Assembly: GCF_920984735.1 (NCBI RefSeq) | Contig: NZ_CAKLBU010000002.1 | Location: forward strand, 1 to 64,000 | DNA: 64,000 nucleotides | Source: Pedobacter sp. Leaf250 | Lineage (GTDB): Bacteria > Bacteroidota > Bacteroidia > Sphingobacteriales > Sphingobacteriaceae | Reading direction: 5' to 3' | In this document: piece by piece, positions 8,951-19,022 of the stretch | Position numbering within the stretch: position 1 is the first letter of the stretch | Layout: the number at the start of each line of letters is the position of its first letter | Program-made: the position numbers and the translations under genes | The notes under the pieces: model-generated | Database searches by the model: none | Told to the model about the DNA's origin: nothing | Seen by the model: the letters and a program-made list of their open reading frames with translations, nothing else

Positions 8951-10876
8951 ATGATTAATATTACTTTACCTGACGGGTCAGTTCGTCAGTATGAAAAGGG
9001 CACTTCAGCCCATCAAATTGCATTATCAATTTCTGAGGGTTTAGCCCGTAATGTTTTAGCAGCCGAAGTAAATGGCGAAGTTTGGGATTCAACACGCCCA
9101 ATCGAAGCAGATTCTTCTGTTAAACTTTTAACCTGGAATGATACCGCTGGAAAATCAACTTTCTGGCATTCATCAGCCCACTTAATGGCCGAAGCGCTAG
9201 AAGCACTTTATCCAGGTACTAAATTTGGTATCGGGCCGGCAATTGAAACAGGTTTTTATTATGATGTAGATTTTGGCGATAAAGAATTTTCTTCTGATGA
9301 TTTCAAAGCCATCGAAACCAAAATGATTGAATTGGCTAAGCAAAAAGAAACTTTTGTTCGCGAAAGTGTAAGCAAAGCTGATGCAATTAAATACTTCACC
9401 GAAAAAGGCGACGAATATAAATTGGATTTAATTGATGGTTTGGAAGATGGAAAGATCACTTTCTACACTCAAGGTCAATTTACCGATTTGTGTCGTGGAC
9501 CACACATTCCAAATACCGGTTTTGTTAAAGCAGTAAAACTGATGAATGTTGCTGGTGCTTACTGGCGTGGCGATGAAACTAAAAAACAGTTAACCCGTAT
9601 ATATGGTGTAACTTTTCCAAAGGCGAGTGAGCTTACTGAATATTTAGCAATGATCGAAGAAGCGAAAAAACGCGATCACCGTAAATTGGGAAAAGAGCTT
9701 GAATTATTCGCATTTTCTGAAAAAGTGGGTATGGGTTTACCTTTATGGTTACCTAAAGGAACTGCCTTGCGTGAACGTTTGGTTAACTTTTTAACTAAAG
9801 CACAAGCTAAAGCAGGTTACGAGCAAGTGGTTACGCCGCATATTGGTCATAAGAATTTATATGTAACTTCTGGTCACTGGGAGAAATATGGTAAAGATTC
9901 ATTTCAGCCAATAAAAACCCCGCAAGAAGGAGAGGAGTTTTTCCTAAAACCGATGAACTGCCCTCACCATTGTGAAATTTACAAAACCAAGCCACGTTCT
10001 TACAAAGATCTTCCGGTTCGTTTTGCTGAGTTTGGTACCGTTTATCGTTACGAGCAAAGTGGTGAATTACATGGCTTAACTCGTGTACGTGGCTTTACTC
10101 AAGATGATGCACACTTATTCTGTATGCCAGAGCAAGTGAAAGACGAGTTTAAAAAAGTAATCGACTTAGTACTTTATGTTTTTAAATCATTGGGTTTCGA
10201 AAACTATACTGCGCAAGTTTCGTTAAGAGATCCAGAGAATAAGGCAAAATATATCGGATCTGATGAAAACTGGAGATTATCTGAAACTGCAATTATAGAA
10301 GCTGCTGCAGAAAAGGGTTTAAATACTGTTGTAGAATATGGCGAGGCTGCATTTTATGGCCCTAAGCTAGATTTTATGGTTAAAGATGCTTTAGGTAGAA
10401 AATGGCAGTTAGGGACCATTCAAGTTGATTATAACCTGCCAGAACGCTTTGAATTGGAATACACAGGGAGTGATAACCAAAAGCACAGACCAGTAATGAT
10501 TCACCGTGCGCCTTTTGGATCATTAGAAAGATTTATTGCAGTTTTGATAGAACATTGCGCCGGTAATTTCCCATTATGGTTAAGTCCGGAGCAGTTTACA
10601 ATTCTTCCTATTTCAGAAAAATATGAAGAATATGCAAAAAAAGTTTTAGATGAACTAAATAATTCCGATATTCGCGGGCTGATTGACTTTCGAGATGAGA
10701 AAATCGGACGTAAAATCCGTGATGCCGAAGTTAAAAAGATCCCTTATATGCTCATTATCGGTGATAAAGAGATGGCCGAAGGAAAAGTTTCGGTTAGAAA
10801 ACATGGTGAGGGAGATTTAGGCGAAATGACGTTGGAGGAATTCAACAATTTATTAAGAAAAGAAATAACAGTTTAA
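8951..10876 (+). CDS. thrS: Threonyl-tRNA synthetase
   Basis: This class II synthetase charges tRNA-Thr with threonine in the cytoplasm. The 641-residue length is normal. An N-terminal TGS domain (residues 1-60) precedes the editing domain with its [17 protein letters not shown] histidine motif. The catalytic core shows [10 protein letters not shown] with zinc-ligand C337, and motif 2 [20 protein letters not shown]. The C-terminal anticodon-binding domain ends the protein. It leads the conserved translation cluster thrS-infC-rpmI-rplT, with infC only 16 bases downstream. Confidence 0.98.
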   Translation: MINITLPDGSVRQYEKGTSAHQIALSISEGLARNVLAAEVNGEVWDSTRPIEADSSVKLLTWNDTAGKSTFWHSSAHLMAEALEALYPGTKFGIGPAIETGFYYDVDFGDKEFSSDDFKAIETKMIELAKQKETFVRESVSKADAIKYFTEKGDEYKLDLIDGLEDGKITFYTQGQFTDLCRGPHIPNTGFVKAVKLMNVAGAYWRGDETKKQLTRIYGVTFPKASELTEYLAMIEEAKKRDHRKLGKELELFAFSEKVGMGLPLWLPKGTALRERLVNFLTKAQAKAGYEQVVTPHIGHKNLYVTSGHWEKYGKDSFQPIKTPQEGEEFFLKPMNCPHHCEIYKTKPRSYKDLPVRFAEFGTVYRYEQSGELHGLTRVRGFTQDDAHLFCMPEQVKDEFKKVIDLVLYVFKSLGFENYTAQVSLRDPENKAKYIGSDENWRLSETAIIEAAAEKGLNTVVEYGEAAFYGPKLDFMVKDALGRKWQLGTIQVDYNLPERFELEYTGSDNQKHRPVMIHRAPFGSLERFIAVLIEHCAGNFPLWLSPEQFTILPISEKYEEYAKKVLDELNNSDIRGLIDFRDEKIGRKIRDAEVKKIPYMLIIGDKEMAEGKVSVRKHGEGDLGEMTLEEFNNLLRKEITV

Positions 10877-10892
10877 ATTAAATAATACAAAT

Positions 10893-11462
10893 TTGGCATT
10901 AGGAAGACCAGGATTTAACAGGGGACCACGTCCGCCTTTTAAGAAAAAAGAAGCAGAACATAACATTAATCAGTACATTAAATCGCCTGAAGTGCGTTTG
11001 GCTGGCGATAATGTTGAACCGGGGATTTATCCTTTGGCAAAAGCTTTGGCACTTGCTGATGAACTGGAGTTGGATTTGGTAGAAATTTCTCCAAATGCAG
11101 TACCGCCAGTTTGTAGAATTATTGATTACAGTAAGTTTGTTTACGAGCAAAAGAAAAAGCAAAAGGAAATTAAAGCCAATGCTAAACAAACTGTAATTAA
11201 GGAGATTCGTTTTGGTCCTAACACGAACGATCACGATTTCCAGTTTAAACTGAAACATGCAGTAAGCTTTTTAGAGAACGGTGAAAAGGTTAGGGCTTAT
11301 GTGCATTTTAAAGGTAGAGCAATTGTTTACAAAGAGCAAGGCGAAATTTTATTGTTAAAATTTGCACAGGCTTTGGAAGATGTAGGAAAAGTAGAGTTGT
11401 TACCAAAGTTAGAAGGTAAACGTATGTTCTTAACAGTTGCGCCTAAAGTAGTAAAAAAATAA
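10893..11462 (+). CDS. infC: Translation initiation factor IF-3 with a TTG start
   Basis: IF-3 binds the 30S subunit, keeps it apart from 50S and proofreads the start codon. The 189-residue protein has the N domain ([20 protein letters not shown]), a lysine-rich linker ([15 protein letters not shown]) and the C domain with [17 protein letters not shown]. No ATG or GTG occurs upstream in this frame before the thrS stop, and the family N-terminus begins right after the TTG at 10893, so TTG is the likely start. Rare infC start codons underlie autoregulation in E. coli (AUU); a similar loop here is an inference. Confidence 0.96.
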   Translation: MALGRPGFNRGPRPPFKKKEAEHNINQYIKSPEVRLAGDNVEPGIYPLAKALALADELELDLVEISPNAVPPVCRIIDYSKFVYEQKKKQKEIKANAKQTVIKEIRFGPNTNDHDFQFKLKHAVSFLENGEKVRAYVHFKGRAIVYKEQGEILLLKFAQALEDVGKVELLPKLEGKRMFLTVAPKVVKK

Positions 11463-11491
11463 AAATAGGTTTATAAATTAAAAAACAGGTT

Positions 11492-11692
11492 ATGCCAAAA
11501 ATGAAAACCAATTCCAGTGCTAAAAAGCGTTTTTCGCTTACTGGAACAGGTAAAATCAAAAGAAACAAAGCATACAAAAGTCACATCTTAACTAAGATGA
11601 GTACTAAACGTAAACGTGCTCTTGGAAACGCAGGAATTGTAACAGCTGCAGATTCAGGTAACGTTAAACGTATGCTTTGTATCGGAAAGTAA
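11492..11692 (+). CDS. rpmI: 50S ribosomal protein L35
   Basis: This 66-residue basic protein matches L35 over its full length: [20 protein letters not shown] at the start, then an Arg/Lys-rich core with [20 protein letters not shown]. It is a structural protein of the large ribosomal subunit. It lies 29 bases after infC and 72 bases before rplT, the usual order infC-rpmI-rplT, and is almost certainly co-transcribed with both. Confidence 0.97.
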   Translation: MPKMKTNSSAKKRFSLTGTGKIKRNKAYKSHILTKMSTKRKRALGNAGIVTAADSGNVKRMLCIGK

Positions 11693-11764
11693 TTTATTAA
11701 TTCACCAGGTATCAGGCATTAAAGATTCTTAAATGAACGCCGCTTACCAAAAAACAACAACAAC

Positions 11765-12109
11765 ATGCCACGTTCGGTAAACGCAGTAGCTTCGAGAAGA
11801 AGACGGAAAAAAGTCCTTAATATGGCCAAAGGCTATTGGGGCGCAAGAAGTAAAGTTTTTACGGTTGCTAAAAACACAGTTGAAAAAGGTTTGCAATATG
11901 CATACCGTGACCGTAAAGTTAAGAAAAGAGAATTCCGCGGATTATGGATCCAACGTATTAATGCAGGTGCTCGTCAGCACGGTATTTCTTACTCTCAATT
12001 AATTGGCAAACTTGCTTCAAAAGAAATCGGTTTAAACCGTAAAGTATTGGCTGATTTAGCAATGAATCACCCAGAAGCTTTCAAAGCTGTAATTGATGCA
12101 GTAAAATAG
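11765..12109 (+). CDS. rplT: 50S ribosomal protein L20
   Basis: The 114-residue product is L20, an early-assembling 23S rRNA-binding protein. Typical segments are [37 protein letters not shown] and [14 protein letters not shown]. In other bacteria L20 represses its own operon by binding a leader upstream of rpmI or rplT. The 72-base rpmI-rplT spacer could host such a site, but I see no clear rRNA mimic. A strong bidirectional terminator follows. Confidence 0.97.
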   Translation: MPRSVNAVASRRRRKKVLNMAKGYWGARSKVFTVAKNTVEKGLQYAYRDRKVKKREFRGLWIQRINAGARQHGISYSQLIGKLASKEIGLNRKVLADLAMNHPEAFKAVIDAVK

Positions 12110-12138
12110 AAATTCTCGCTTCGGCGTTAATGATATTT

Positions 12139-12169
12139 AAAAAGGGAACCAATTTTGGTTCCCTTTTTT
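12139..12169. terminator. Bidirectional terminator between rplT and the DUF294 gene
   Basis: AAAAAGGGAACC pairs with GGTTCCCTTTTTT around a short AATTTT loop region. The A and T runs on either side let it work for the ribosomal operon on the plus strand and for the convergent gene ending at 12171. Confidence 0.85.
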
Positions 12170-12170
12170 G

Positions 12171-14078
12171 TTAAATCAGGCTATTGGTAAACTTCATTTT
12201 GATCCCACTTTGAAAATTCAAAATGGTTTTAAAGATTTCAATTAATGTTACCTTTTCTATTTTAGTTAGGTTATTAATTTCAATTAAGTTATTTGGTGAA
12301 ACATGCTCCTTAATGATTTGATTCGCTTGGTTTCGTAATCTTAAGCCCATTAAATAATAGTAAGATTGTGTTAATTCGTTAAATTGATTTTGTGTAAATG
12401 CATTTAAATCTTTCAATGCCCTTAAGCGTTCTCCTGTATTTTCCTTTTGAAAGATTCTATTTTGTAACGCATAAACCCGAACTAAATCAACAATTGGTGT
12501 CATGGCTGTTTTGATATCAAAAACCTCTTTGCTTTCTATTTTTTGTGTTTTTATATTTTTAAAATAGGTTAATGGCGGTTCATACAAAAGCGCATTTTTA
12601 GCCAAATAAACATAAAATTTTTCTATTGGCTTTTTAAGCTCTTCATCAACAAACTCCCTTAAATTCTGCATAATTTCCTGATCGCCGTATATGGCCCTAC
12701 AATCAAAGAAGGCTGCAAACTTCACAGCAGCTTCTGGTAAAGCTTCTTCGATCCAGTTTTTATAATTGTATTTCCAATGCGATAGAGAATGTGTCCAGTT
12801 TGGGTTGGTTGCCATATAATCACCATCACAATATACAAAACCAACATAATTCAATTTATCCGAAACCTGTGTGGCAAAATCAAGGAAATAACTTCTAACC
12901 ATGGCTCTCTTATCTTCTGAGGTATCTTCATAAATAATTGCGTTATCCTGATCGGTTTTTAATGATAATTCTTTTCTACCTTCGCTACCCAATACCATAA
13001 AAACAAATTTGGCAGGTGGCTGACCAAGTTTTCGGATTACATCTTCAATAATTTTATTCGATATGGTATCCGCAATCGTTGTAATTACTTCATTCACAAT
13101 TTCTGCATGTACACCGCGTTCTAAAAGCTGCGAAACAATAGCCGGAACTTTTTGCCATTTGGCTTTTAACTCTTCAGAACTGGTTGCCGATTTTACTGAT
13201 TGGATAAAAACTAATGGGGATTTGGTTTGCTCGCTCAATAATCTATTGCGACTTAAAAAACCCACAAATTTGCCATCATCTTCTACCAATAAATATCTGG
13301 ATTTACTGCTAAACATTAATAAAATTGCTTCATACACATATGCGTCTGCGGAGATACTGATGATGTTTTCATCTATTACTTCACTTATCGGAATTAGTGG
13401 ATTAATCTGTGCAGCAACTACTCGATCTCGTAATGTAATGTCTGTTACAAAGCCTATATACTGATCAACAGAATTTTTAATAAATAAACAGCTGGTTTTA
13501 TGTTCTGCCATTTTCTTTGCTGCCTCGAAAATAGGAGCGTGGTCGTAGCAGTCTACAATATTTCGATAACCAACACTTTTTAGTTTAGATGAATAAAGTT
13601 GGTCTACAACTAAATAGTTGTCTTCAATTGAACTATTATTTTTGTAGAAGTGAGCATATTCATCGTTAAGCATACGCTTCCCGAAATCATTGGCGAAATA
13701 ATCGAAAAAGTCCTCATAATCTCCGCAAATACTTTTAAAGGTTTTTCTTGGGAGAAAATAAACTTTGGTTTCAGCTTTAGCGAAAACAGTTTTTAACGAT
13801 TTTCTTTTATTAAACAGAATCGAAATTCCACCACAGGTAGAACCAACATCATAAATTTCATACAGGTGGCGAGTATTATTTTTATCAACGAAAAAGGTTT
13901 CGAAGTTGCCCTCAACAATGATTTGAATTCCTTTTACTTTTTGAGTGCCTTGAACAAAGACTTGAGTATATTCCTGATAAATTTGTTCCTCTAAAGCATC
14001 CGCAAGACTTGATTGAATTTCATCAGGTAAAATACTGTAAGGTGCAGTGGCTTTTAAAAACTTTAATTTATCTTCCAT
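12171..14078 (-). CDS. cNMP-binding / CBS / DUF294 nucleotidyltransferase-like protein
   Basis: The 635-residue soluble protein has, in order, a cyclic-nucleotide-binding-like domain (about 10-130), a pair of CBS domains (about 160-290), a GlnD-like nucleotidyltransferase domain (LGSEGRKELSLKTDQDNAI, the GS..R and DxD pattern) and a DUF294 C-terminal helical domain. This architecture suggests a signal-controlled nucleotidyl transfer to a protein or small molecule; the target is unknown. The gene ends at a shared terminator and is preceded by the exonuclease gene only 3 bases upstream, a pairing also known in proteobacteria. Confidence 0.88.
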   Translation of the reverse strand: MEDKLKFLKATAPYSILPDEIQSSLADALEEQIYQEYTQVFVQGTQKVKGIQIIVEGNFETFFVDKNNTRHLYEIYDVGSTCGGISILFNKRKSLKTVFAKAETKVYFLPRKTFKSICGDYEDFFDYFANDFGKRMLNDEYAHFYKNNSSIEDNYLVVDQLYSSKLKSVGYRNIVDCYDHAPIFEAAKKMAEHKTSCLFIKNSVDQYIGFVTDITLRDRVVAAQINPLIPISEVIDENIISISADAYVYEAILLMFSSKSRYLLVEDDGKFVGFLSRNRLLSEQTKSPLVFIQSVKSATSSEELKAKWQKVPAIVSQLLERGVHAEIVNEVITTIADTISNKIIEDVIRKLGQPPAKFVFMVLGSEGRKELSLKTDQDNAIIYEDTSEDKRAMVRSYFLDFATQVSDKLNYVGFVYCDGDYMATNPNWTHSLSHWKYNYKNWIEEALPEAAVKFAAFFDCRAIYGDQEIMQNLREFVDEELKKPIEKFYVYLAKNALLYEPPLTYFKNIKTQKIESKEVFDIKTAMTPIVDLVRVYALQNRIFQKENTGERLRALKDLNAFTQNQFNELTQSYYYLMGLRLRNQANQIIKEHVSPNNLIEINNLTKIEKVTLIEIFKTILNFQSGIKMKFTNSLI

Positions 14079-14081
14079 AAA

Positions 14082-14753
14082 TCACAATGAAAATAGTCGT
14101 TTGAAAGATTTACCGTAAGCATTATTTTGTTTTTGTATCTCTGGCGCAAAATTATTGTTCTGTGCTTCTATTGCATCTATGTTTATCTTTCCGGAATTAA
14201 GCAGATGATAAAATATTTTAGCGGTATTCGATGCATCTGATAAAGCGTTATGAAAGTCTTTGGGTTTTTCATTAAACAATATTTCATAAAATTGATTTAG
14301 CCTAAGCAACTCTACGCTTGGGTTCCTTACATAAGGTTTGCTGGCTTTCATAGTACAATAGAAATTTAAGTTTGATAACACATTCTCTATGCCTAAGCGC
14401 TGAAATGTTACGTTTACCATGTGGTAGTCAAATTCTATAAAGTGCCCAATTATCAGGGGCTTAAATTTTTGGATATCCTGATAGAATTCCATCATTACCA
14501 CTTCACTCGATTTTCCATTTTCTTGAAGAAATTCTGCAGTAATTTGATGGATTTTTTGTGATGACTTATCTATGGTAATAGCATCATACCTAATGTAAAA
14601 ATTCTTTCTAATAATTTCATTACCTGTTTTATCAAATATAATCCAGGCGATTTGAATAATATAAGGCCAATTATTTTTTTGTAAATAAGGTGCTTTCCAG
14701 TTTTTTGGCAAACCAGAAGTTTCTGTATCTAGAAATAAAAGGTAATCTTGCAA
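14082..14753 (-). CDS. DnaQ-like 3'-5' exonuclease (DEDDh)
   Basis: The 223-residue protein carries the three exonuclease motifs: LFLDTETSG with D9 and E11, IIGHFIEFDYHMV, and FHNALSDASNTAKIF with the histidine and aspartate of motif III. Such proteins trim 3' ends of DNA or RNA and include polymerase III epsilon and RNase T. It is too short and too distant to name as DnaQ itself. It forms a tight operon with the cNMP/CBS/DUF294 gene (3-base gap), suggesting that the nucleotidyltransferase-like protein and the exonuclease act together. Confidence 0.86.
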   Translation of the reverse strand: MQDYLLFLDTETSGLPKNWKAPYLQKNNWPYIIQIAWIIFDKTGNEIIRKNFYIRYDAITIDKSSQKIHQITAEFLQENGKSSEVVMMEFYQDIQKFKPLIIGHFIEFDYHMVNVTFQRLGIENVLSNLNFYCTMKASKPYVRNPSVELLRLNQFYEILFNEKPKDFHNALSDASNTAKIFYHLLNSGKINIDAIEAQNNNFAPEIQKQNNAYGKSFKRLFSL

Positions 14754-14865
14754 AAGCTAAAAGTATTAGTGTAGAAATGATCCTTAATACTCAAATATAA
14801 TAATTTAAAGCACTTATTGTTTGAATAGGATAGATGCGGCTATTTCTTGCGGAATTTTGAGTTAA

Positions 14866-14925
14866 ATAAACCCGGTTGAAATGGAAGCCATTTTTTCAAT
14901 GGCGAAATGGAAAACGGGTGTACCG
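14866..14925 (+). repeat. Structured intergenic element with nested stems
   Basis: An inner hairpin GCCATT-TTTTC-AATGGC (14887-14903) is flanked on both sides by the identical nonamer GAAATGGAA (14878-14886 and 14904-14912). The whole is closed by ACCCG (14870-14874) with CGGGT (14915-14919). The two purine-rich copies face each other and could form stacked G.A pairs if transcribed. It lies in the 245-base gap between the exonuclease start and the glp terminator, and resembles elements near 8690 and 56575. Confidence 0.45.
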
Positions 14926-14956
14926 ATAATTGGAACACTAAAATTGCTTTCCAAAA

Positions 14957-14994
14957 AAAAAATCTCCAAAGATTTTAGTCAATGGAGATTTTTT
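14957..14994 (-). terminator. Terminator of the glpD-glpK-glpF operon
   Basis: AAAAAATCTCC and GGAGATTTTTT form an 11-bp stem just downstream of the glpF stop codon. The minus-strand transcript would end in a long U run. Confidence 0.8.
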
Positions 14995-14998
14995 TAAA

Positions 14999-15730
14999 TT
15001 ATAAATTTAAAGTGAGATAAAACAAGGCGGCAAGTGTAGCTCCGATAATTGGCCCAACTATTGGCACCCAAGAATATCCCCAATCGCTGGAGCCTTTACC
15101 TTTCATTGGAATAATGGAATGAATGATTCTAGGTCCAAGATCTCTAACCGGATTAATGGCGTAACCAGTGGTTCCACCTAGCGCTAAACCAATTACCCAA
15201 ACTAAAAATGCTACTGGAATGGCGCCTAATGAACCTAAACCAATAGGTGTTTTATCGCTACCCATTTCGGCATTTGTAAAGTAAAAGATCACGAAAATAA
15301 GTACAAATGTTCCGATAATTTCGGAGAATAAATTTGATTTTAAATTTCTGATTGCTGGCGCTGTTGCAAATGGCGCAGCTTTCAGTCCTTTATCTTCTGT
15401 TGCATCAAAATGGTCTTTATACATTACCCACACTAAAAATGATCCAACCATGGCGCCGCAAAGTTGAGCTAAAATATAATAAGGCACTTTAATCCAATTA
15501 AATTTCTGTGCTATGGCTAATGCAATGGTTACCGCGGGATTTAAATGCGCACCGCTAAAAGGTGCAGCAACAACTACACCAACGAATACAGCGAGTGCCC
15601 AAGCAGTTGTGATTACTATCCAGCCACTATTATTTCCTTTTGTGCCTGTAAGTACAACGTTGGCAACAACACCATTTCCAAGTAAAATTAGAAGTGCTGT
15701 GCCGATAAATTCAGCAACGAATTCTGTCAT
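14999..15730 (-). CDS. glpF: Glycerol facilitator (MIP/aquaporin family)
   Basis: This 243-residue inner-membrane channel has six hydrophobic segments and two re-entrant half-helices. The first pore motif is the usual NPA (residues 64-66, GAHLNPAVT). The second reads NPV (193-195) followed by R196 and D197 (NPVRDLGP), whereas E. coli GlpF has NPARDFGP. The arginine of the selectivity filter and the aspartate typical of glycerol channels are kept, so glycerol uptake remains likely. It is the last gene of the glpDKF operon, 32 bases after glpK. Confidence 0.92.
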   Translation of the reverse strand: MTEFVAEFIGTALLILLGNGVVANVVLTGTKGNNSGWIVITTAWALAVFVGVVVAAPFSGAHLNPAVTIALAIAQKFNWIKVPYYILAQLCGAMVGSFLVWVMYKDHFDATEDKGLKAAPFATAPAIRNLKSNLFSEIIGTFVLIFVIFYFTNAEMGSDKTPIGLGSLGAIPVAFLVWVIGLALGGTTGYAINPVRDLGPRIIHSIIPMKGKGSSDWGYSWVPIVGPIIGATLAALFYLTLNL

Positions 15731-15762
15731 GATAATATTTGGTTAAAATTTGTAAACATAAA

Positions 15763-17253
15763 CTAATCTTCAGCACTTGCCTTTGCAGCCTTTATGGCCT
15801 TATTCCAGCCTTTAATTCGTGCTGAATTATCAATTCCAGTTTCGGCTATAAAAGTTTTATCTACCTTCCATTGCGATCTTATTTGATCTACACTATCCCA
15901 AAATCCAGTTGCCAAACCAGCTAGATATGCAGCTCCCAGGGCTGTAACTTCTGTTATTTCCGGACGAATAACTTTACAATTTAATAAATCAGCTTGAAAC
16001 TGCATCAACAAATTATTGGCAGTTGCGCCACCATCAACACGAAGTTCTGCAATATTTACGCCTGCATCTGCCTCCATGGCTTTTAAAACATCCATTGTCT
16101 GGAAAGCTATACTTTCTAAAGCAGCCCTTGCAATGTGCGATTTATTTGTTCCTCTTGTTAAACCCGTTATTGTTCCTCTGGCATGTTGGTTCCAATGTGG
16201 TGCACCTAAACCAGCGAATGCAGGTACAACATAAACACCATCGGTTTCTTTTACTTTTTGCGCCAGGGTTTCTACATCTGCAGATTTTGAAATTAATCCC
16301 ATTTCATCTCTTAACCATTGTACAACGGCGCCGCCAATAAAAATACTTCCCTCTAAAGCATAATGAACCTGATCTTTAATTTTCCAGGCAATTGTGGTGA
16401 GTAGATTATTTGATGAAATTTTTGCTTCGGTGCCGATGTTCATTAACATAAAACAACCTGTGCCATAGGTGTTTTTTACCATTCCAACATCAGTACACAT
16501 TTGGCCAAATAATGCTGATTGTTGATCGCCAGCAATACCCGCAATGGGAATTTTTGCAGCTAAAATTCTTCCAGCAGTTTCTCCATATACTTCACTTGAT
16601 GATTTTACTTCAGGCAACATGCTTTTTGGTATGCCAAATAGATTAAGTAATTCATCATCCCAAGCCAAGGTGTGGATGTTATAAATCATTGTTCTTGATG
16701 CATTCGTAACATCAGTTACATGTTTTTCTCCACCTGTTAACTTCCAGATTAACCACGAATCTATCGTTCCAAAAGCTAATTGACCAGCATCTGCTTTTTC
16801 TCTAGCACCTTTTACATTTTCTAGAATCCATTTTGCCTTGGTTGCTGAAAAATAGGAATCGATAATTAATCCTGTTTTTTCCTGTATTTTACTTGATAAG
16901 CCCTGCGCTTTTATTTCATCGCAGTATGTGGATGTTCTCCTGTCTTGCCATACAATGGCATTGTAAATGGGTAAACCTGTTTCACGATCCCAAACTACAG
17001 TAGTTTCCCGTTGATTGGTGATGCCAATAGAGTCGATATCGGTAGCCGATAGTCCAGCTTTTACGATTACTTCTGCGGCAACAGATAATTGTGTTGACCA
17101 GATTTCTAATGGATCGTGTTCTACCCAGCCGGCTTGAGGATAAATCTGTGTAAATTCTCTTTGGGCTATGGCAACGATTTCGCCATTATGATTAAAAATG
17201 ATCGCTCTCGAACTTGTGGTTCCCTGATCGAGAGACATGATATACTTGCTCAT
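15763..17253 (-). CDS. glpK: Glycerol kinase
   Basis: The 496-residue enzyme phosphorylates glycerol to glycerol 3-phosphate with ATP. It shows the FGGY-kinase ATP-binding start [15 protein letters not shown], the substrate loop [28 protein letters not shown] in the middle and the second FGGY region [20 protein letters not shown]. The length matches E. coli GlpK. It sits between glpD (17 bases upstream) and glpF (32 bases downstream), so entry, phosphorylation and oxidation of glycerol are encoded together. Confidence 0.97.
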   Translation of the reverse strand: MSKYIMSLDQGTTSSRAIIFNHNGEIVAIAQREFTQIYPQAGWVEHDPLEIWSTQLSVAAEVIVKAGLSATDIDSIGITNQRETTVVWDRETGLPIYNAIVWQDRRTSTYCDEIKAQGLSSKIQEKTGLIIDSYFSATKAKWILENVKGAREKADAGQLAFGTIDSWLIWKLTGGEKHVTDVTNASRTMIYNIHTLAWDDELLNLFGIPKSMLPEVKSSSEVYGETAGRILAAKIPIAGIAGDQQSALFGQMCTDVGMVKNTYGTGCFMLMNIGTEAKISSNNLLTTIAWKIKDQVHYALEGSIFIGGAVVQWLRDEMGLISKSADVETLAQKVKETDGVYVVPAFAGLGAPHWNQHARGTITGLTRGTNKSHIARAALESIAFQTMDVLKAMEADAGVNIAELRVDGGATANNLLMQFQADLLNCKVIRPEITEVTALGAAYLAGLATGFWDSVDQIRSQWKVDKTFIAETGIDNSARIKGWNKAIKAAKASAED

Positions 17254-17270
17254 AATTTATTTTGGTTAGT

Positions 17271-18866
17271 TTATTTCACAATTTCCTCAACTGAATCGAT
17301 AGATGCAGCTTGATAGATATAGCCGTTGGCTAATTTATTAAAAATATCAATTTGATCGTTTTCCCAACCAATTTGTTGCTTAAGTTCTTTGGCTAGGAGT
17401 GAGGCTACTTTTGGCGCCATTTCTTTTGCCGCATGCGCATCAATAAAAAGTATTCGCAGTCTTCTGCTCAAAATATCTTCAACAGTTTCTGCCATTTCAT
17501 TTCTTGCCGACCAAACTACTTCTGCCATTAAGTATGGAAAATTTGGATGAATCTTTTGATTGAGTTCTGGTTCATTCTGCGCCAATTTTTCTATAAGTTT
17601 TCTATCAGTTCCATAAATATCAAGATGATGATTGCCTTGGAATTCAGTGCAACCATGAATTTTTAGTTCTTTGGTGACACATGGTTTTGCATTTAAACCA
17701 GCATGAGATATTGCTAGATCGATTGTTTCTTCTGCCATTCGGCGATAAGTAGTCCATTTTCCTCCTGTTATGGTGATAAGACCTTTAGCTGATATCATTA
17801 ATTTGTGATCGCGGCTAATTTCTTTCGTGCTATTTCCATCGCCATTGGTTGGTGCTGCCAGAGGCCTCAAGCCCGAAAAAACACTTAAAATATCTTTCTC
17901 TAGAGGTTTTCTATTAAAATATGATGCTGCCGTAGCCATAATAAAATCTACTTCTTCTTTTAGTGCCCTTGGTTCTAAACTATGTTCTTTCAAGGGTGTA
18001 TCGGTAGTGCCCACTAATAAATGCTCGTGCCAAGGGACAGCAAATAGCACTCGTCCGTCAGAAGTTTTTGGAATCATTAATGCAGACTCGCTATTCAAAA
18101 AGCTTTTATCCAACACCACATGTACGCCTTGGCTAGGACGAACAAGTTTTTTAGATTGTGGATTATTCATTTGTAGGATGTCATCAACAAACACTCCAGT
18201 TGCATTGATAACCACTTTCGCGTTGTGTTTCGATATTTCGCCTGTAATTGTATCCTCAATTTCAACTCCAATCACATCGTTGCCCGAATTCTTTAATAAT
18301 CCGATTACTTTCGTATAGTTACATAATGTTGCTCCATTTTCAATGGCAGTTTGAGCGATATTTATAGCTAATCTGGCATCATCAAATTTGCCATCATAAT
18401 ATCTGATGCTTCCTTTTAAACCTTTCTCTTTGATGCCAGGCATGATTGCTAAAGTCTGGCTTTTACTAAAGTATTTTGATTTGCCAAAACTAAATTTTCC
18501 AGCCAACCAATCGTATAGTGTAAGTCCGGTTAAGTATTTGGCAACTGAAAACCAATCGTAGCAAGGAATTATAAATTCTTCTCTATTCACTAAATGTTGT
18601 GCATTTTTTTGAAGTAACCCGCGTTCTCTTAAGGCATGTTTTACTAAGCCAATATCACCTTGGGCCAAATATCTCACACCGCCGTGAACAAGTTTGGTAC
18701 TACGGCTGGATGTGCCTTTAGCAAAATCTGATTGTTCTACAAGCAGCGTTTTCAAACCTCGGGTAGTTGCGTCGAGCGCTGTGCCCAAACCGGTTGCGCC
18801 ACCACCTATAATAATGATATCCCAATAACTATTGTTAATTAATTGAGGATGATGTAGTCTTTCCAT
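17271..18866 (-). CDS. glpD: FAD-dependent glycerol-3-phosphate dehydrogenase
   Basis: This 531-residue flavoprotein oxidises glycerol 3-phosphate to dihydroxyacetone phosphate and passes electrons to quinone at the membrane. The dinucleotide-binding motif GGGATGLG lies at residues 21-28, followed by the family signature GTSSRSTKLVHGGVRYLAQG. The C-terminal helical domain is present (SARNEMAETVEDILSRRLRI). It is the first gene of the operon and is divergent from the DeoR-type regulator. A full promoter match lies so close to the ATG that the transcript would be nearly leaderless, or the start lies slightly downstream. Confidence 0.96.
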   Translation of the reverse strand: MERLHHPQLINNSYWDIIIIGGGATGLGTALDATTRGLKTLLVEQSDFAKGTSSRSTKLVHGGVRYLAQGDIGLVKHALRERGLLQKNAQHLVNREEFIIPCYDWFSVAKYLTGLTLYDWLAGKFSFGKSKYFSKSQTLAIMPGIKEKGLKGSIRYYDGKFDDARLAINIAQTAIENGATLCNYTKVIGLLKNSGNDVIGVEIEDTITGEISKHNAKVVINATGVFVDDILQMNNPQSKKLVRPSQGVHVVLDKSFLNSESALMIPKTSDGRVLFAVPWHEHLLVGTTDTPLKEHSLEPRALKEEVDFIMATAASYFNRKPLEKDILSVFSGLRPLAAPTNGDGNSTKEISRDHKLMISAKGLITITGGKWTTYRRMAEETIDLAISHAGLNAKPCVTKELKIHGCTEFQGNHHLDIYGTDRKLIEKLAQNEPELNQKIHPNFPYLMAEVVWSARNEMAETVEDILSRRLRILFIDAHAAKEMAPKVASLLAKELKQQIGWENDQIDIFNKLANGYIYQAASIDSVEEIVK

Positions 18867-18873
18867 TTATCTA

Positions 18874-18902
18874 CAAAAATAATAAAACGAAACAATACGC
18901 AA
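18874..18902 (-). promoter_or_regulatory. Promoter of glpD-glpK-glpF
   Basis: On the minus strand TTG (18902-18900), an 18-base spacer and TATTTTTG (18881-18874) match both Bacteroidota promoter elements. The predicted transcription start falls only a few bases before the glpD ATG at 18866. Confidence 0.55.
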
Positions 18903-19022
18903 TTATAAGTAATCATTATCGAAATAATATAATGTATATGTTAAAAAAATATTAAATATTAAGGCGTCTCAATTTTGAGGATATTATTTCCTAATTTGCA
19001 GCATAATAATCAAGAGAACTTT

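Noticed and set aside
10899..11258. 119-codon open frame antisense to infC
   Set aside because: It is fully covered by the well-supported IF-3 gene and its translation has no protein-like family features.
16023..16340. Open frames antisense to glpK
   Set aside because: Both overlapping antisense frames lie inside the conserved glycerol kinase and show no recognisable domain.
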